From Bin87 sp965116785 (GTDB taxonomy: Bacteria > Chloroflexota > Dehalococcoidia > Lucifugimonadales > UBA3495), in the NCBI GenBank assembly GCA_965116785.1, contig OZ220731.1:2666001-2730000 (forward strand): 64,000 nucleotides of DNA, in the 5' to 3' direction. Positions 1-8,058 of the stretch are shown in pieces. Below the pieces are notes generated by a model. It worked only from the letters and a program-made list of their open reading frames with translations. It was not told where the DNA came from and ran no database searches. Each line of letters starts with the position of its first letter. Within the stretch, counting starts at the first letter, position 1. Made by a program: the position numbers and the translations under genes.

Positions 1-557
1 GCCAGGCTGGTGTAGATCTTCCCGCCGCCCGCCATGAATGCCCCGGCTCCGATGAGCAGCACGCCGATTGCCAGTCCGACGTAGGGCAGCGCGGCGACTA
101 CGATGGCCTGCGAACCAAACCCCAGGATCAGACCCACCAGGCCGAACAACAGCACAAACCCGGCCGACACCGTGAGACCCACCATGATCGCCCGCAGCAC
201 CAGCACAACCGGACGGCGGCCCTCCTGTGCCCCACTGCCTCCGCTCACGTACAGACCCAGGTATGCGGGCAGCATGGCGAAACCACAGGGGTTCACGGCG
301 GACGCGGCGCCCACCGCATAGGCGAACCCCAGCTTCAAACCCACGTTGCTGAGGCCAGTGCCCGACGAACCGGACAGGAGCTCGACGAACCGGTTCACAC
401 CGTCGATTCCCTCCGTGCTCCGTAACAGCAGGGCGCCCACCACGGCTATGGCGTAGGCAACGGCGGCAATGAGCGCCGCCAGCGCCACGCTACGGCTGAT
501 GGGCAGCCGGTCCCAAAGAGTGGTTGCAGTGGTCTGAGTTTCGGCTGGAGTTGTCAT
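1..557 (-). CDS. CcdA-family cytochrome c biogenesis / thiol-disulfide transmembrane protein (partial, C-terminus off the window)
   Basis: The reading frame begins with ATG at 557 and is still open at base 1, giving 185 residues. After a short polar N-terminus there is a hydrophobic helix (about residues 25-47), then the motif NPCGFAMLPAYLGLY near residue 89, then further hydrophobic segments. A Cys inside an NPCG/LPAYL segment at the start of a membrane helix is typical of CcdA/DsbD-like reductant transporters, which pass electrons from cytoplasmic thioredoxin across the membrane for cytochrome c maturation or envelope thiol repair. The family match is from motif recognition. A partner thioredoxin is not visible because the gene leaves the window. 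Confidence 0.75.
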   Translation of the reverse strand, partial: MTTPAETQTTATTLWDRLPISRSVALAALIAAVAYAIAVVGALLLRSTEGIDGVNRFVELLSGSSGTGLSNVGLKLGFAYAVGAASAVNPCGFAMLPAYLGLYVSGGSGAQEGRRPVVLVLRAIMVGLTVSAGFVLLFGLVGLILGFGSQAIVVAALPYVGLAIGVLLIGAGAFMAGGGKIYTSL

Positions 558-636
558 GGCGTTCACCCGATGAGCGTTGTGTTCATTTATTTCTGGCGAC
601 TGGCGGGCGAGCAAGTTCATCCTGCCGCGTGATCGC

Positions 637-972
637 CTATTCGTTCCTTATGATTACCGTATTGGCCACCCGGTCGGACAGCGAGCGATGCTCTTCATCA
701 TCTATGAGCATGAGTATCAGGTCGGCGAAGAGCCCGATGACGAACCAGTGCGCTACCGTCTTAACCACCTCGCGCACGAAGGTAATACCCCAACCGACGG
801 GATTACCGTCGCGATAGACGGCGCGGATGCCCAGCAATTGCTTGCCGGGGGTCTGTCCACGCCCCAGGACAATAAGCCACCAAATCAAATATCCGATGAT
901 CAGCGTGAGAAAAAAGAGAATGCCGTCGAGCAGACTGGCGAGAATTCGCCGCAACGGAGTGGCATATTCCAT
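637..972 (-). CDS. RDD family membrane protein
   Basis: A 111-residue protein. It opens with an R-R-x-L-A-S-x-L-D-G segment, which is the Arg/Asp signature that names the RDD family. It has two hydrophobic helices (about residues 15-36 and 78-92), and the segment GQTPGKQLLGIRAVYRDG between them is typical of RDD proteins. It ends with a charged LSDRVANTVII tail. RDD proteins are small integral membrane proteins, mostly of unknown transport or accessory role. A second RDD gene lies at 3490-3930 with the same tail (IPDRVAGTVIA), so the two are probably paralogues. The molecular function cannot be assigned from sequence. Confidence 0.8.
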   Translation of the reverse strand: MEYATPLRRILASLLDGILFFLTLIIGYLIWWLIVLGRGQTPGKQLLGIRAVYRDGNPVGWGITFVREVVKTVAHWFVIGLFADLILMLIDDEEHRSLSDRVANTVIIRNE

Positions 973-1077
973 TTCGTAGCCTCACTGTTAATACGTCGCT
1001 TCGTGCTGACCGGTTCAACCCGCGTGCGGGCTGCCCGGACGGAACGCCGACCGGACCTGCCGGTACGCGTTGGTCGA

Positions 1078-2043
1078 TCACCTCCTCCAGTTCATCAGTA
1101 GTCGCTCCGCTTCCTGGCAAATGGCGTCAATCACTTCTGCGGCCGGGCGAATGGCGTTCACCGCGCCCGCCCCCTGTCCCAGGTAGACGGAAGAGACCTC
1201 CGGGTCGTGGCGCGCCCGGGCGGCGGCCACGTCGGATGCCAACTCCTCCCGGTGCACCAGCACGGCTTCATCCCGGCCGTCCCACTCCCGCACCAGACGG
1301 TTCCGGTAAACCCGCCCGGCGATGCCGGTGGGCCAGGGCGTATCGCCCAGCAGGTCGTACAACCGCGTAAACGCCGTATCCTGTCCGTCGGAGAGTACAA
1401 CCCGCTCCTTGAACGCATCGGGCACCTCCACCGCCTCCGGTGTGGCCAGTACGGCCGTGCCCAGGGAGGCGCCCTCCGCGCCGGCGGCCAGGACCGCGGC
1501 AAGGGCACGTCCAGTGGTGATGCCTCCCGCCGCCAGCACTGGCAGCTGCGGATACGCTTCCACCACGGCCACCAATAGCGGCAGCAGGTTCATCCCGCCG
1601 GTGTGGCCGCCGGCCTCGTTGCCCTGGACCAGCAGCACGTCCGCTCCGGCGTCGGCGGCCAGACGGGCCAACTCCAGCGACTGTACCTGGCAGATGGTGA
1701 TGGCCCCCGCGTCCCGAGCCCGGCCCAGCCAGGGCTGCGGATCCGTGAACGAGAAAATCACCACTGGGACGCTCTCATCCAGCGCGATCTCGAAGCCCTC
1801 GGGATCAGGCTCTATGAGCTGGGTGATGAACCCCACCCCAAACGGTCGGTCAGTGGTGCCGCGGACGTACGCGATCTGCTCCCGCAGCCAGTCCGGACCC
1901 AGGCCGTTGCTGGCCCCGAAGGTGCCCAGGCCGCCAGCCTGGGACACCGCTGCCGCAAGCGTGCCCCCGCTGTGGTTGCTCATCGGCGCGTTCATCACCG
2001 GCAGCGACAGCTCGAGCAGGTCGGTGAAGCGGGTGCGCAGCAC
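1078..2043 (-). CDS. nitronate monooxygenase / 2-nitropropane dioxygenase-like FMN enzyme
   Basis: This TIM-barrel FMN protein would oxidise alkyl nitronates or act as an enoyl-reductase-like flavoenzyme. Family hallmarks are the N-terminal PVMNAPMSNHSGGTLAAAVS strand and loop with GGLGTFG, the QGNEAGGHTGG segment (about residues 141-150) carrying the conserved catalytic His, and the AAGGITTGRALAAVLAAGA phosphate-binding region. I chose the GTG at 2043, which gives 321 residues and begins 12 bases after the stop of the upstream mutase gene. Longer in-frame starts read through that gene and give a low-complexity Arg/Gly extension. It is probably co-transcribed with the mutase. Substrate is not predictable. 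Confidence 0.82.
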   Translation of the reverse strand: MLRTRFTDLLELSLPVMNAPMSNHSGGTLAAAVSQAGGLGTFGASNGLGPDWLREQIAYVRGTTDRPFGVGFITQLIEPDPEGFEIALDESVPVVIFSFTDPQPWLGRARDAGAITICQVQSLELARLAADAGADVLLVQGNEAGGHTGGMNLLPLLVAVVEAYPQLPVLAAGGITTGRALAAVLAAGAEGASLGTAVLATPEAVEVPDAFKERVVLSDGQDTAFTRLYDLLGDTPWPTGIAGRVYRNRLVREWDGRDEAVLVHREELASDVAAARARHDPEVSSVYLGQGAGAVNAIRPAAEVIDAICQEAERLLMNWRR

Positions 2044-2054
2044 GGCGGGTTCGT

Positions 2055-3467
2055 TCAGACGCCCAGGTGGGTCTGCATTGCGTCCAGCAGGCGGGTGACG
2101 TTGGCCGCCGTGACGGCCTCGCAGTAAATGCGCAGCAACGGCTCGGTTCCCGAGAAACGAGCCGCAACCCAGCCGGCGTCCAGCATCCACCGCCTCCCAT
2201 CGATTTCATCCATGCTGCGCACTGCCATGCCCGCCAAGTCGGCGAGCGGTTCGCCGGACAGCCGACCCATGATCGCCGACCGCTGCGCCGGGTCAAAGCC
2301 CACGTCCCGCCGCTGGTAGTGATGCTCGCCAACCAGGTCAAACAGATGCCGCACCATGCCCGAGGAGGTCAACCCGGCGATGGCCATATACTCCAGCAGC
2401 AGCAGCCCGCTCAGGATGCCGTCGCGCTCCGGGATGTGTCCGCGGAATGCGTAACCGCCGCTTTCCTCGCCGCCCAGCAACGCGTCGTCCGCCTGGAAGC
2501 GTGGGCCGATGTTCTTGAAACCCACCGGCATCTCCGCGATGTCCACGCTGTACCGCTGCGCCAGTTTGTTCAGCATCACCGACGCGGTGACTCCCTTCAC
2601 CAACGCCCCTCGATCCCCGCGCTCCAACAGGTACAACGCCAGCAGCGAGAACACTTCCAGGGTGCTGACGAACCTCCCGCTCTCATCCACCAGCCCTATC
2701 CGGTCCGCATCGCCGTCCAGCGCCAGGCCGGCCGACGCGCCATCCAGCGGCACCCGACGGCAAAGCTCGGTCAGGTTGTGCGCGATGGGTTCCGGCTGGG
2801 CCATGCCGGGAAACGATGGATTTATCTCGGCCCTCAACTCCGTAACGGCGGTTGCACCACCTTTCAGCATTGCCGGTATGAACCCCGCGCCGGCGCCGTG
2901 CATGGCGTCCACCAGCACCGTGAGGCCGGCGGCGCGAATCGCGTCCAGGTTGACCAGGCCCGCCACCGAGTCACGGTATGCCGGCGCCGGGTCGATATCC
3001 TCCACCAATCCGGCGTCGCGGGCGGCATCCAACGCCAGCGTGCGGGGTGGCCTCGCCGATTCGATGCACAGTTCCAGCACGTCCGTCATGGCCTGACTGG
3101 CGCTGCCTCCCTGGGCCGACTTGAACTTGAACCCGCTCCACGCCGCCGGGTTGTGGCTGGATGTGATCACCACCCCGCCGGCCGCGCCGCTATGAACCAC
3201 CTGATGGCTGACCACCGGCGTCGGCGCCGGCTCCTTGCACAACCTGACCGCGATGCCGTTGCCCGCGATCACCGAGGCCACCGTCTCCGCGAACTCTCGC
3301 GACGCGAACCTGGTGTCATATCCCACCACCAGGCCATCGCCGGCGGTCCCTTCGACCCGCAGGTAGTCGGCCAGCCCCTGCGAACATCGCGCCACGTTGG
3401 CGAAGGTGAAATCGTCGGCGATGATCCCGCGCCAGCCGTCGGTGCCGAACTTGATCGGGGAGGTCAT
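2055..3467 (-). CDS. phosphoglucomutase/phosphomannomutase family protein (alpha-D-phosphohexomutase)
   Basis: A 470-residue protein with the four-domain phosphohexomutase pattern. It has an N-terminal FGTDGWRGIIADDF, the phosphoserine loop TSSHNPAAWSGFK, the metal-binding loop DGDADRIG, the sugar-binding GEESGGYAFRGHIPERDG, and a C-terminal phosphate loop RFSGTEPLLRIYCEA. It interconverts hexose 1- and 6-phosphates for envelope sugar nucleotides. Whether glucose, mannose or glucosamine phosphate is preferred is not clear from motifs. The promoter (extended -10 TGCTATAAT) ends only 6 bases before the ATG, so the transcript is predicted to be leaderless. The nitronate monooxygenase gene follows closely. 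Confidence 0.92.
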   Translation of the reverse strand: MTSPIKFGTDGWRGIIADDFTFANVARCSQGLADYLRVEGTAGDGLVVGYDTRFASREFAETVASVIAGNGIAVRLCKEPAPTPVVSHQVVHSGAAGGVVITSSHNPAAWSGFKFKSAQGGSASQAMTDVLELCIESARPPRTLALDAARDAGLVEDIDPAPAYRDSVAGLVNLDAIRAAGLTVLVDAMHGAGAGFIPAMLKGGATAVTELRAEINPSFPGMAQPEPIAHNLTELCRRVPLDGASAGLALDGDADRIGLVDESGRFVSTLEVFSLLALYLLERGDRGALVKGVTASVMLNKLAQRYSVDIAEMPVGFKNIGPRFQADDALLGGEESGGYAFRGHIPERDGILSGLLLLEYMAIAGLTSSGMVRHLFDLVGEHHYQRRDVGFDPAQRSAIMGRLSGEPLADLAGMAVRSMDEIDGRRWMLDAGWVAARFSGTEPLLRIYCEAVTAANVTRLLDAMQTHLGV

Positions 3468-3482
3468 GCCCGGATTATAGCA
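3468..3482 (-). promoter_or_regulatory. extended -10 promoter giving a leaderless phosphohexomutase mRNA
   Basis: On the minus strand TGCTATAAT is followed by six bases (CCGGGC) and then the ATG at 3467. A start point about 7 bases after the -10 box would fall on the start codon itself. No ribosome-binding site can fit. Confidence 0.55.
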
Positions 3483-3489
3483 CCGGGAT

Positions 3490-3930
3490 TCAGCGCCAGC
3501 GCCGGCGCGCGATCACGGTGCCGGCGACGCGGTCAGGAATGGATCTCCGCTCGTTGCGGTCCCGCAGTATGAAGACGGCGTCGATGAAAAAGCCGATCAG
3601 CGTCAGGTGCAGCAGGAACTTGACCGCTGCCCGGATCGATTTCATCCACCAGCTCGCGTTCCCGCCGCGCCGCCGCTTCACGTCCGTGCCGGTCAGGCGA
3701 CGCCCGGGCGGGCCAAACTTGATGATCACCCCAAACCACAGGACGTAGGTGATCAGCAGGCCCAGCGGCACCTGTATCGCCAGGAAATCGTGAACGTCGA
3801 AATCAATGGCATCAGGACCGGGTGATCCCAGCTCTCTGACGATCATCACGACGCCGGAGCCCACGCCGAGGAACAGCAGGCGATCAATGAGCCAGGAGGC
3901 GAATCGCCGCAGTGGGACTATGCTTTCCAT
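3490..3930 (-). CDS. RDD family membrane protein
   Basis: A 146-residue protein beginning MESIVPLRRFASWLIDRLLF, which carries the R...D signature of RDD proteins inside the first membrane helix. Two further hydrophobic stretches (about residues 50-70 and 108-125) flank a GPPGRRLTGTDVKRR loop, equivalent to the GKxLxG.kV loop of the family. The C-terminus IPDRVAGTVIARRR matches that of the shorter RDD protein at 637-972. No enzymatic function is implied. It lies upstream of the phosphohexomutase on the same strand, but that gene has its own promoter between them. Confidence 0.78.
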   Translation of the reverse strand: MESIVPLRRFASWLIDRLLFLGVGSGVVMIVRELGSPGPDAIDFDVHDFLAIQVPLGLLITYVLWFGVIIKFGPPGRRLTGTDVKRRRGGNASWWMKSIRAAVKFLLHLTLIGFFIDAVFILRDRNERRSIPDRVAGTVIARRRWR

Positions 3931-4022
3931 GCGTTATCTTCAAACGCCGCTCTGGGTGTCGCAGTAAATTTTACCGGGATGAACCGGATAAACGGGATAA
4001 ACAGGATTACAGCATTAAGTGA

Positions 4023-4058
4023 ATATGCGCTCCCCATCGGCCGATGGGGAGCGCATAT
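4023..4058. terminator. 36-bp perfect palindrome downstream of metK
   Basis: An 18-base arm ATATGCGCTCCCCATCGG is followed immediately by its exact complement. It lies 26 bases after the metK stop codon (metK reads leftward), the position expected of a transcription terminator, although no clear U-tract follows. Just left of it (3975-4010) are short repeated GGATAAACAGGAT-like units. Confidence 0.5.
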
Positions 4059-4083
4059 CCGAATGCAAGCACTGAGATTGCGG

Positions 4084-5328
4084 TCAGTCGCCGGCGGTGG
4101 CGACGGCGGCCGCAGCCTGTTTCAGGGTCTCGGCCTTGTCGGTGCGTTCCCAGGGCAGGTCCAAATCGGTGCGACCGAAATGGCCGTAGGCAGCAGTCTT
4201 GCGGTAAATGGGCTGCCGCAGCCCCAGGTCTTCGATGATGGCGCCGGGGCGCAGGTCGAAGTGCTCGCGCACCAGTTCCTCGATCATCTCGTTGGGGATG
4301 TGGTTGGTGTCGAAGGTCTCAATGGCGACGGAGGTGGGTTCGGCGACGCCGATGGCATAGGAAACCAGCACCTCCAGGCGGTCCGCGAACCCGGCGGCGA
4401 CCAGGTTCTTGGCCACGTAGCGGGCCGCGTAGGCGCCGGAGCGGTCAACCTTGGTCGGATCCTTGCCGGAGAAGGCGCCGCCGCCGTGGCGGGCGATGCC
4501 GCCGTAGGTGTCAACCAGGATCTTCCGGCCGGTGAGGCCGGTGTCACCCTGGGGGCCGCCGACCACGAACCAACCGCTGGGGTTGACAAAGATCTTGGTG
4601 TTTTCGTCCAGCAGATTCGCGGGTACGATGGGCCGAATGACGTGTTCCTCCACGTCGGCGCGGATCCTGGCGGTGAAAGCTTCGCGGTCGTCGGCGTCGT
4701 CGTGCTGGCTGCTGACCACCACGGCGTCCACGCGGTACGGTTTGCCGTAGCGGTATTCCACCGTGACCTGGGACTTGCCGTCGGGGCCGAGGTAGGGGAT
4801 TGTGCCGTCCTTGCGGACGGCGGCCAGACGCTCGACGAGGCGGTGGGACAGATCAACGGTCAGGGGCATCAGGCCATCGGTTTCGTTGCACGCGAATCCT
4901 ACCATCATGCCCTGGTCGCCGGCTCCGGTAGCGCGGCGGGCATCGGCAGCCGCGGCGCCGTTGGCGCGGGCCTCCAGGGCAGTGCTGACGCCGGCGTTGA
5001 TGTCGGGGGACTGCTGGCTGGCGTTGGCGATGATGCCGCAGGAATGGCCGTCGATGCCGTATTTCAGGTCGGTGTAGCCGATCTCCAGCAGGGTCTTGCG
5101 GGTAATGGCGTCAAAGTCCAACTCCGCCTGGGTGGTGATTTCGCCGGTGACCATGACCAGGTTCTTGCCGGCGACGGTCTCGCAGGCGACGCGGCTCATG
5201 GGGTCAACTCTGAAAGCGGCGTCCAGCACGGCGTCGGAAATCTGGTCGCATACCTTGTCGGGGTGCCCTTCCGTAACCGACTCGGACGTGAGCAGGTACT
5301 TGGGCGAGGTCATAAACTGGATTGGCAT
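4084..5328 (-). CDS. metK: methionine adenosyltransferase (S-adenosylmethionine synthetase)
   Basis: Makes S-adenosylmethionine from methionine and ATP. The 414-residue protein has the three-domain MetK layout: TSESVTEGHPDKVCDQISDA (catalytic His at about residue 22), the ATP-binding GAGDQGMM loop at residues 135-142, and the GGGAFSGKDPTKVDRS glycine-rich motif in the C-terminal third. The ATG at 5328 has a good GGAGG ribosome site 9 bases upstream; a second ATG five codons in is possible. ahcY lies directly upstream on the same strand, separated by a repeat-containing gap with no recognisable SAM riboswitch. Confidence 0.97.
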   Translation of the reverse strand: MPIQFMTSPKYLLTSESVTEGHPDKVCDQISDAVLDAAFRVDPMSRVACETVAGKNLVMVTGEITTQAELDFDAITRKTLLEIGYTDLKYGIDGHSCGIIANASQQSPDINAGVSTALEARANGAAAADARRATGAGDQGMMVGFACNETDGLMPLTVDLSHRLVERLAAVRKDGTIPYLGPDGKSQVTVEYRYGKPYRVDAVVVSSQHDDADDREAFTARIRADVEEHVIRPIVPANLLDENTKIFVNPSGWFVVGGPQGDTGLTGRKILVDTYGGIARHGGGAFSGKDPTKVDRSGAYAARYVAKNLVAAGFADRLEVLVSYAIGVAEPTSVAIETFDTNHIPNEMIEELVREHFDLRPGAIIEDLGLRQPIYRKTAAYGHFGRTDLDLPWERTDKAETLKQAAAAVATAGD

Positions 5329-5381
5329 TGTTCGTTTCCTCCGGTTGTGTTTTCTTGCACACCGTCATACCGGCCTACTCA

Positions 5382-5461
5382 CCGTCATACCGGCGAAAGC
5401 CGGTATCCAGAGTCCGCTGCTGCAACGATGTTCTGGATTCCCGCTTTCGCGGGAATGACGG
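5382..5461. repeat. 80-bp MITE/REP-like inverted repeat between ahcY and metK
   Basis: The element starts CCGTCAT and ends ATGACGG. It is built of two hairpins, one around CCGGCGAAAGCCGG and one around CCCGCTTTCGCGGG, which are related to each other as inverted copies joined through a TCTGGAT/ATCCAGA pair. Partial copies of the end sequence flank it at 5363-5376 and 5465-5480. There is no coding capacity. Such elements are usually mobilised by a transposase in trans or act as REP sequences; no transposase is in the window. Confidence 0.7.
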
Positions 5462-5499
5462 GTTGGGCGGGAATGACGGGTTTGGTGGGAGGGAAGAGA

Positions 5500-6771
5500 C
5501 TACGTCCCCTCTTCCCAGCTTTCGTTGTACGCGGTCTGTTCCGCGGTCAGGGTGTCGATGCTGATGCCCATGGTCTCCAGCTTGAGACGGCCCACCTCGG
5601 CGTCGATTTCCCTCGGAACCACGTGCACGCCGTTGCCCAGGCTGGTGTAGTTCTTGACCAGGTACTCGGCGCTCAGGGCCTGGTTGGCAAAGCTCATGTC
5701 CATGACGGCGGACGGGTGACCCTCGGCGGCGGCCAGGTTGATCAACCGGCCCTCGCCCAGCAGGTAGATGCGCCGTCCGTCGGCAGTCTGGAACTCTTCC
5801 ACAAAGGGCCGGACTTCCCGGTGGCTGACCGATATGGCTTCCAGGGCCGGAATGTCGATCTCCACGTTGAAGTGGCCGCTGTTGGCAACGATCGCGCCGT
5901 CGCCCATGACCTCGAAGTGTTCCTTGCCGATCACGTGCCAGCCGCCGGACACGGTGATGAACACCTCGCCCTGCTTGGCGGCCTCGATGCCGGTCATTAC
6001 CTGGAAGCCGTCCATGACCGCCTCCAAGGCGCGCACGGGGTTGACTTCAGTCACGATGACCTGGGCGCCCATGCCGCGGGCCCGGGACGCCACGCCCCGA
6101 CCGCACCAGCCGTAGCCGCCGACCACCACGCGGCGGCCAGCCCACAGGATGTTGGTGGCGCGGGTGATGCCGTCCAGCGTGCTCTGACCGGTTCCGTAGC
6201 GGTTGTCGAAGAAGTGCTTCGTCTCGGCCTCGTTCACGGCGATGATGGGGTACTTCAGCTGACCGTCGGCCGCCATTGCCGTGAGGCGCACCACGCCGGT
6301 GGTGGTCTCCTCGGTGCCGGCGATGACGTTGGACAGCAGGTCGTTGCGCTCCCGGTGCAGGACGCCCACCAGGTCGGCCCCGTCGTCCATGGTGACGTTG
6401 GGCGCGTGGTCCAGCACCGCGTTGATGTGCTGGTAGTACGTCTCGTTGTCCTCGCCCTTGATGGCGTAGGTCGGGATGCCGTACTCCTGCACCAGCGCGG
6501 CGGCGGTCTCGTCCTGGGTGCTCAGCGGGTTGCTGGCGCAGATCACCAGGTCGGCTCCGCCGGCCTGCAGCGCGATGGCCAGGTTGGCGGTCTCGGTGGT
6601 GACGTGGAGACACGCGGCCATCCGCACGCCGGCCAGGGGCTGTTCCTTCTGGAACCGCTCCGTGATCATATTGACGACGGGCATCTCCCTGCCAGCCCAG
6701 CGGATACGGTCAACACCGGCCGCGGCCAGGGAGAGATCTTTCACGTCGCCTTTGGTTTTCTGAACAGTCAA
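5500..6771 (-). CDS. ahcY: adenosylhomocysteinase (S-adenosylhomocysteine hydrolase)
   Basis: Hydrolyses S-adenosylhomocysteine to adenosine and homocysteine, relieving product inhibition of methyltransferases. The 423-residue protein has the family order: an N-terminal substrate domain with LAGVRMAACLHVTTETANL, the NETYY region, the NAD-binding GYGWCGRGVASRARGMGA Rossmann loop, and the C-terminal KLETMGISIDTLTAEQ segment. The start is TTG at 6771, supported by GAGAGG seven bases upstream. It sits directly upstream of metK, a logical pairing. The 141-base leader folds into a structured RNA, described separately. Confidence 0.96.
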   Translation of the reverse strand: MTVQKTKGDVKDLSLAAAGVDRIRWAGREMPVVNMITERFQKEQPLAGVRMAACLHVTTETANLAIALQAGGADLVICASNPLSTQDETAAALVQEYGIPTYAIKGEDNETYYQHINAVLDHAPNVTMDDGADLVGVLHRERNDLLSNVIAGTEETTTGVVRLTAMAADGQLKYPIIAVNEAETKHFFDNRYGTGQSTLDGITRATNILWAGRRVVVGGYGWCGRGVASRARGMGAQVIVTEVNPVRALEAVMDGFQVMTGIEAAKQGEVFITVSGGWHVIGKEHFEVMGDGAIVANSGHFNVEIDIPALEAISVSHREVRPFVEEFQTADGRRIYLLGEGRLINLAAAEGHPSAVMDMSFANQALSAEYLVKNYTSLGNGVHVVPREIDAEVGRLKLETMGISIDTLTAEQTAYNESWEEGT

Positions 6772-6824
6772 ATCGTTTACCTCTCACTTGTTGGTTTCTC
6801 AGTGTGCCAGGCGGGCCATCGCAA

Positions 6825-6895
6825 GGACCTCAAGCACCCGCTCTATGAAAGAGCCCCGGTTGCCCCTGCCGTTGAAAACGGCGGCCTTGAAGTCC
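6825..6895 (-). ncRNA. candidate structured leader RNA of ahcY (SAM-clan-like riboswitch candidate)
   Basis: On the minus strand a 10-bp helix pairs GGACUUCAAG (6886-6895) with CUUGAGGUCC (6825-6834; one G-U pair). It encloses two perfect hairpins: GCCGUU-UUC-AACGGC (6868-6882) and GCUCU-UUCAU-AGAGC (6840-6854). Between and beside them are GGCAACC and GGUGCU, in the order GGCAACC, hairpin, GGUGCU. That is the conserved core order of SAM-I/SAM-IV riboswitches, and it is also seen in the true S-box upstream of mtnA in this window. It does not fit the SAH riboswitch consensus as I know it. Helices and core are seen directly; ligand binding is inference. Confidence 0.55.
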
Positions 6896-6912
6896 TGCGG
6901 GCTCCTGGTCAG

Positions 6913-7272
6913 TTACGGATCGTCTCCATAGGACGTGGGATTGCCGGCCGCGATCCACGCGGGTGTGCCGTCGTCCACGTTGTACAGATTGGCCGAGTCA
7001 TAGCCCATGGCGGCGGCCAGTTCACAGGCCAGGCCGCTGCGGACGCCGGCGGCGCAGATGAACAGCAGCTTCTTGTCCTCGGGCACTTCGTCCATGCGCC
7101 CGGGCAGGTCATCCACGTTGATGTGGATCGCGCCGCTGGCATGGCCCGTGACCCACTCGTCGTCGCGGCGCACGTCGACAACGACGGTGCCTTCGGGGTC
7201 GGCCTGCAGGATCTGCAAAGCCTCTGGAGAATCAACCCTGGAATAGGGTTCGCCTGGGTTCTGTCGTGGCAT
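6913..7272 (-). CDS. rhodanese-like domain protein
   Basis: A 119-residue single-domain rhodanese. It has VVDVRRDDEWVTGHASGAIHIN, the classic CH2A-type motif, followed by the active-site loop CAAGVRS with Cys at about residue 73, and a C-terminal GTPAWIAAGNP equivalent to the family's GG.xxW...G.P. Rhodaneses transfer sulfane sulfur or bind persulfides. The catalytic Cys is present, so activity is plausible. The start has a strong AGGAGG site. It is upstream of ahcY on the same strand, possibly linking sulfur handling to methionine recycling, but the ahcY leader separates them. Confidence 0.85.
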   Translation of the reverse strand: MPRQNPGEPYSRVDSPEALQILQADPEGTVVVDVRRDDEWVTGHASGAIHINVDDLPGRMDEVPEDKKLLFICAAGVRSGLACELAAAMGYDSANLYNVDDGTPAWIAAGNPTSYGDDP

Positions 7273-7316
7273 ATCAATTACCTCCTAATTTCTGAGCGCA
7301 ATCTGTCGCGCTGACG

Positions 7317-8003
7317 TCATGGGATCGTCTCGTTTAGTTCCAACCATTTACGGGCTTGGTGCCCAACATAAGTAGTCATCCCGGCATTGACAGTGCCGCC
7401 GATAACAGCCCCCACGCCGAAGGGTATGGCCTTCTCAACCGCTTTTCGGGTGAACACTATCCCCACACGTTTGAAAGCCTGTTTGACTGCAATCAGAGCG
7501 GTTCCCTTCAGCTGCTGACGCAGTATTCTCACACCTGCGTCTGAAGCTAGTTTTGCTCCCCTCTGACCCAAAAAGGCGGCCCCCTTTCTTTCTAAGGATC
7601 CGTGGGCAGCCAGCAACATGGCTAGACGGTATGCATCCTCCTCAGGCATATCAGCATTAAAGACATAGACCATCGCGTGGCACATATCCACGTTGGCTTT
7701 CATGTAAAGCGCGATGTCAGTGAGTGCGCCACCCGTGATGGCCACTACCGTTCCCGGTCCGGGGATGATTCCGGCCATGCCGGTTACTCCTCCAGAGACG
7801 CCCGAACGCAAAGCATGTGTGCGAACGATAGCTTTGGCAGCTTTGATTTTGATGTCTAGTTCATTAGCCCGCGGGTTTTTGGACCTTGCCGCAGACACAT
7901 GCCGTTGAGCAAGTTTTTTGGAACCGCTCGAGCCTCGAGCGATTTTGCCGACCGCTCTCTCCAAGAGATTAACATTTGGTTTGTCCACCGCTTCAGTGGT
8001 CAT
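7317..8003 (-). CDS. EcsC-like / DUF697-like protein of unknown function
   Basis: A 228-residue protein. After a basic N-terminus it has a Gly-rich amphipathic segment GVTGMAGIIPGPGTVVAI (about residues 73-90), a hydrophobic middle, and a second Gly-rich stretch IPFGVGAVIGGTVNAGMTTYVG near residues 193-214. That last stretch matches the IPvvGavvGG.xN..x pattern shared by EcsC and DUF697 proteins. EcsC-family proteins are membrane-associated with no settled function. No ribosome site precedes the ATG. GC is lower than in neighbours (7501-7560 is 53 % by hand count), which may mean recent acquisition. Confidence 0.55.
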   Translation of the reverse strand: MTTEAVDKPNVNLLERAVGKIARGSSGSKKLAQRHVSAARSKNPRANELDIKIKAAKAIVRTHALRSGVSGGVTGMAGIIPGPGTVVAITGGALTDIALYMKANVDMCHAMVYVFNADMPEEDAYRLAMLLAAHGSLERKGAAFLGQRGAKLASDAGVRILRQQLKGTALIAVKQAFKRVGIVFTRKAVEKAIPFGVGAVIGGTVNAGMTTYVGHQARKWLELNETIP

Positions 8004-8058
8004 CAGAAAAATCCAAAATCCCGTTTATCTTGTTCATCCATGCAATCGAAACTGTGCG

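Noticed and set aside
5329..5499. SAM riboswitch upstream of metK
   Set aside because: The gap contains only the 80-bp repeat and its flanks; GGCAACC and GGTGC-type core strands are absent.
6772..6912. Standard SAH riboswitch upstream of ahcY
   Set aside because: The leader is structured, but the SAH aptamer landmarks I know are not present. The core looks closer to the SAM-I/SAM-IV clan, so it is reported as unassigned.
3979..7314. Very long plus-strand open frame (over 1100 codons) across metK and ahcY
   Set aside because: It is antisense to metK, ahcY and the rhodanese gene, all of which have clear family motifs. The translation is Gly/Ala/Val/His-rich low-complexity sequence typical of the opposite strand of GC-rich genes.
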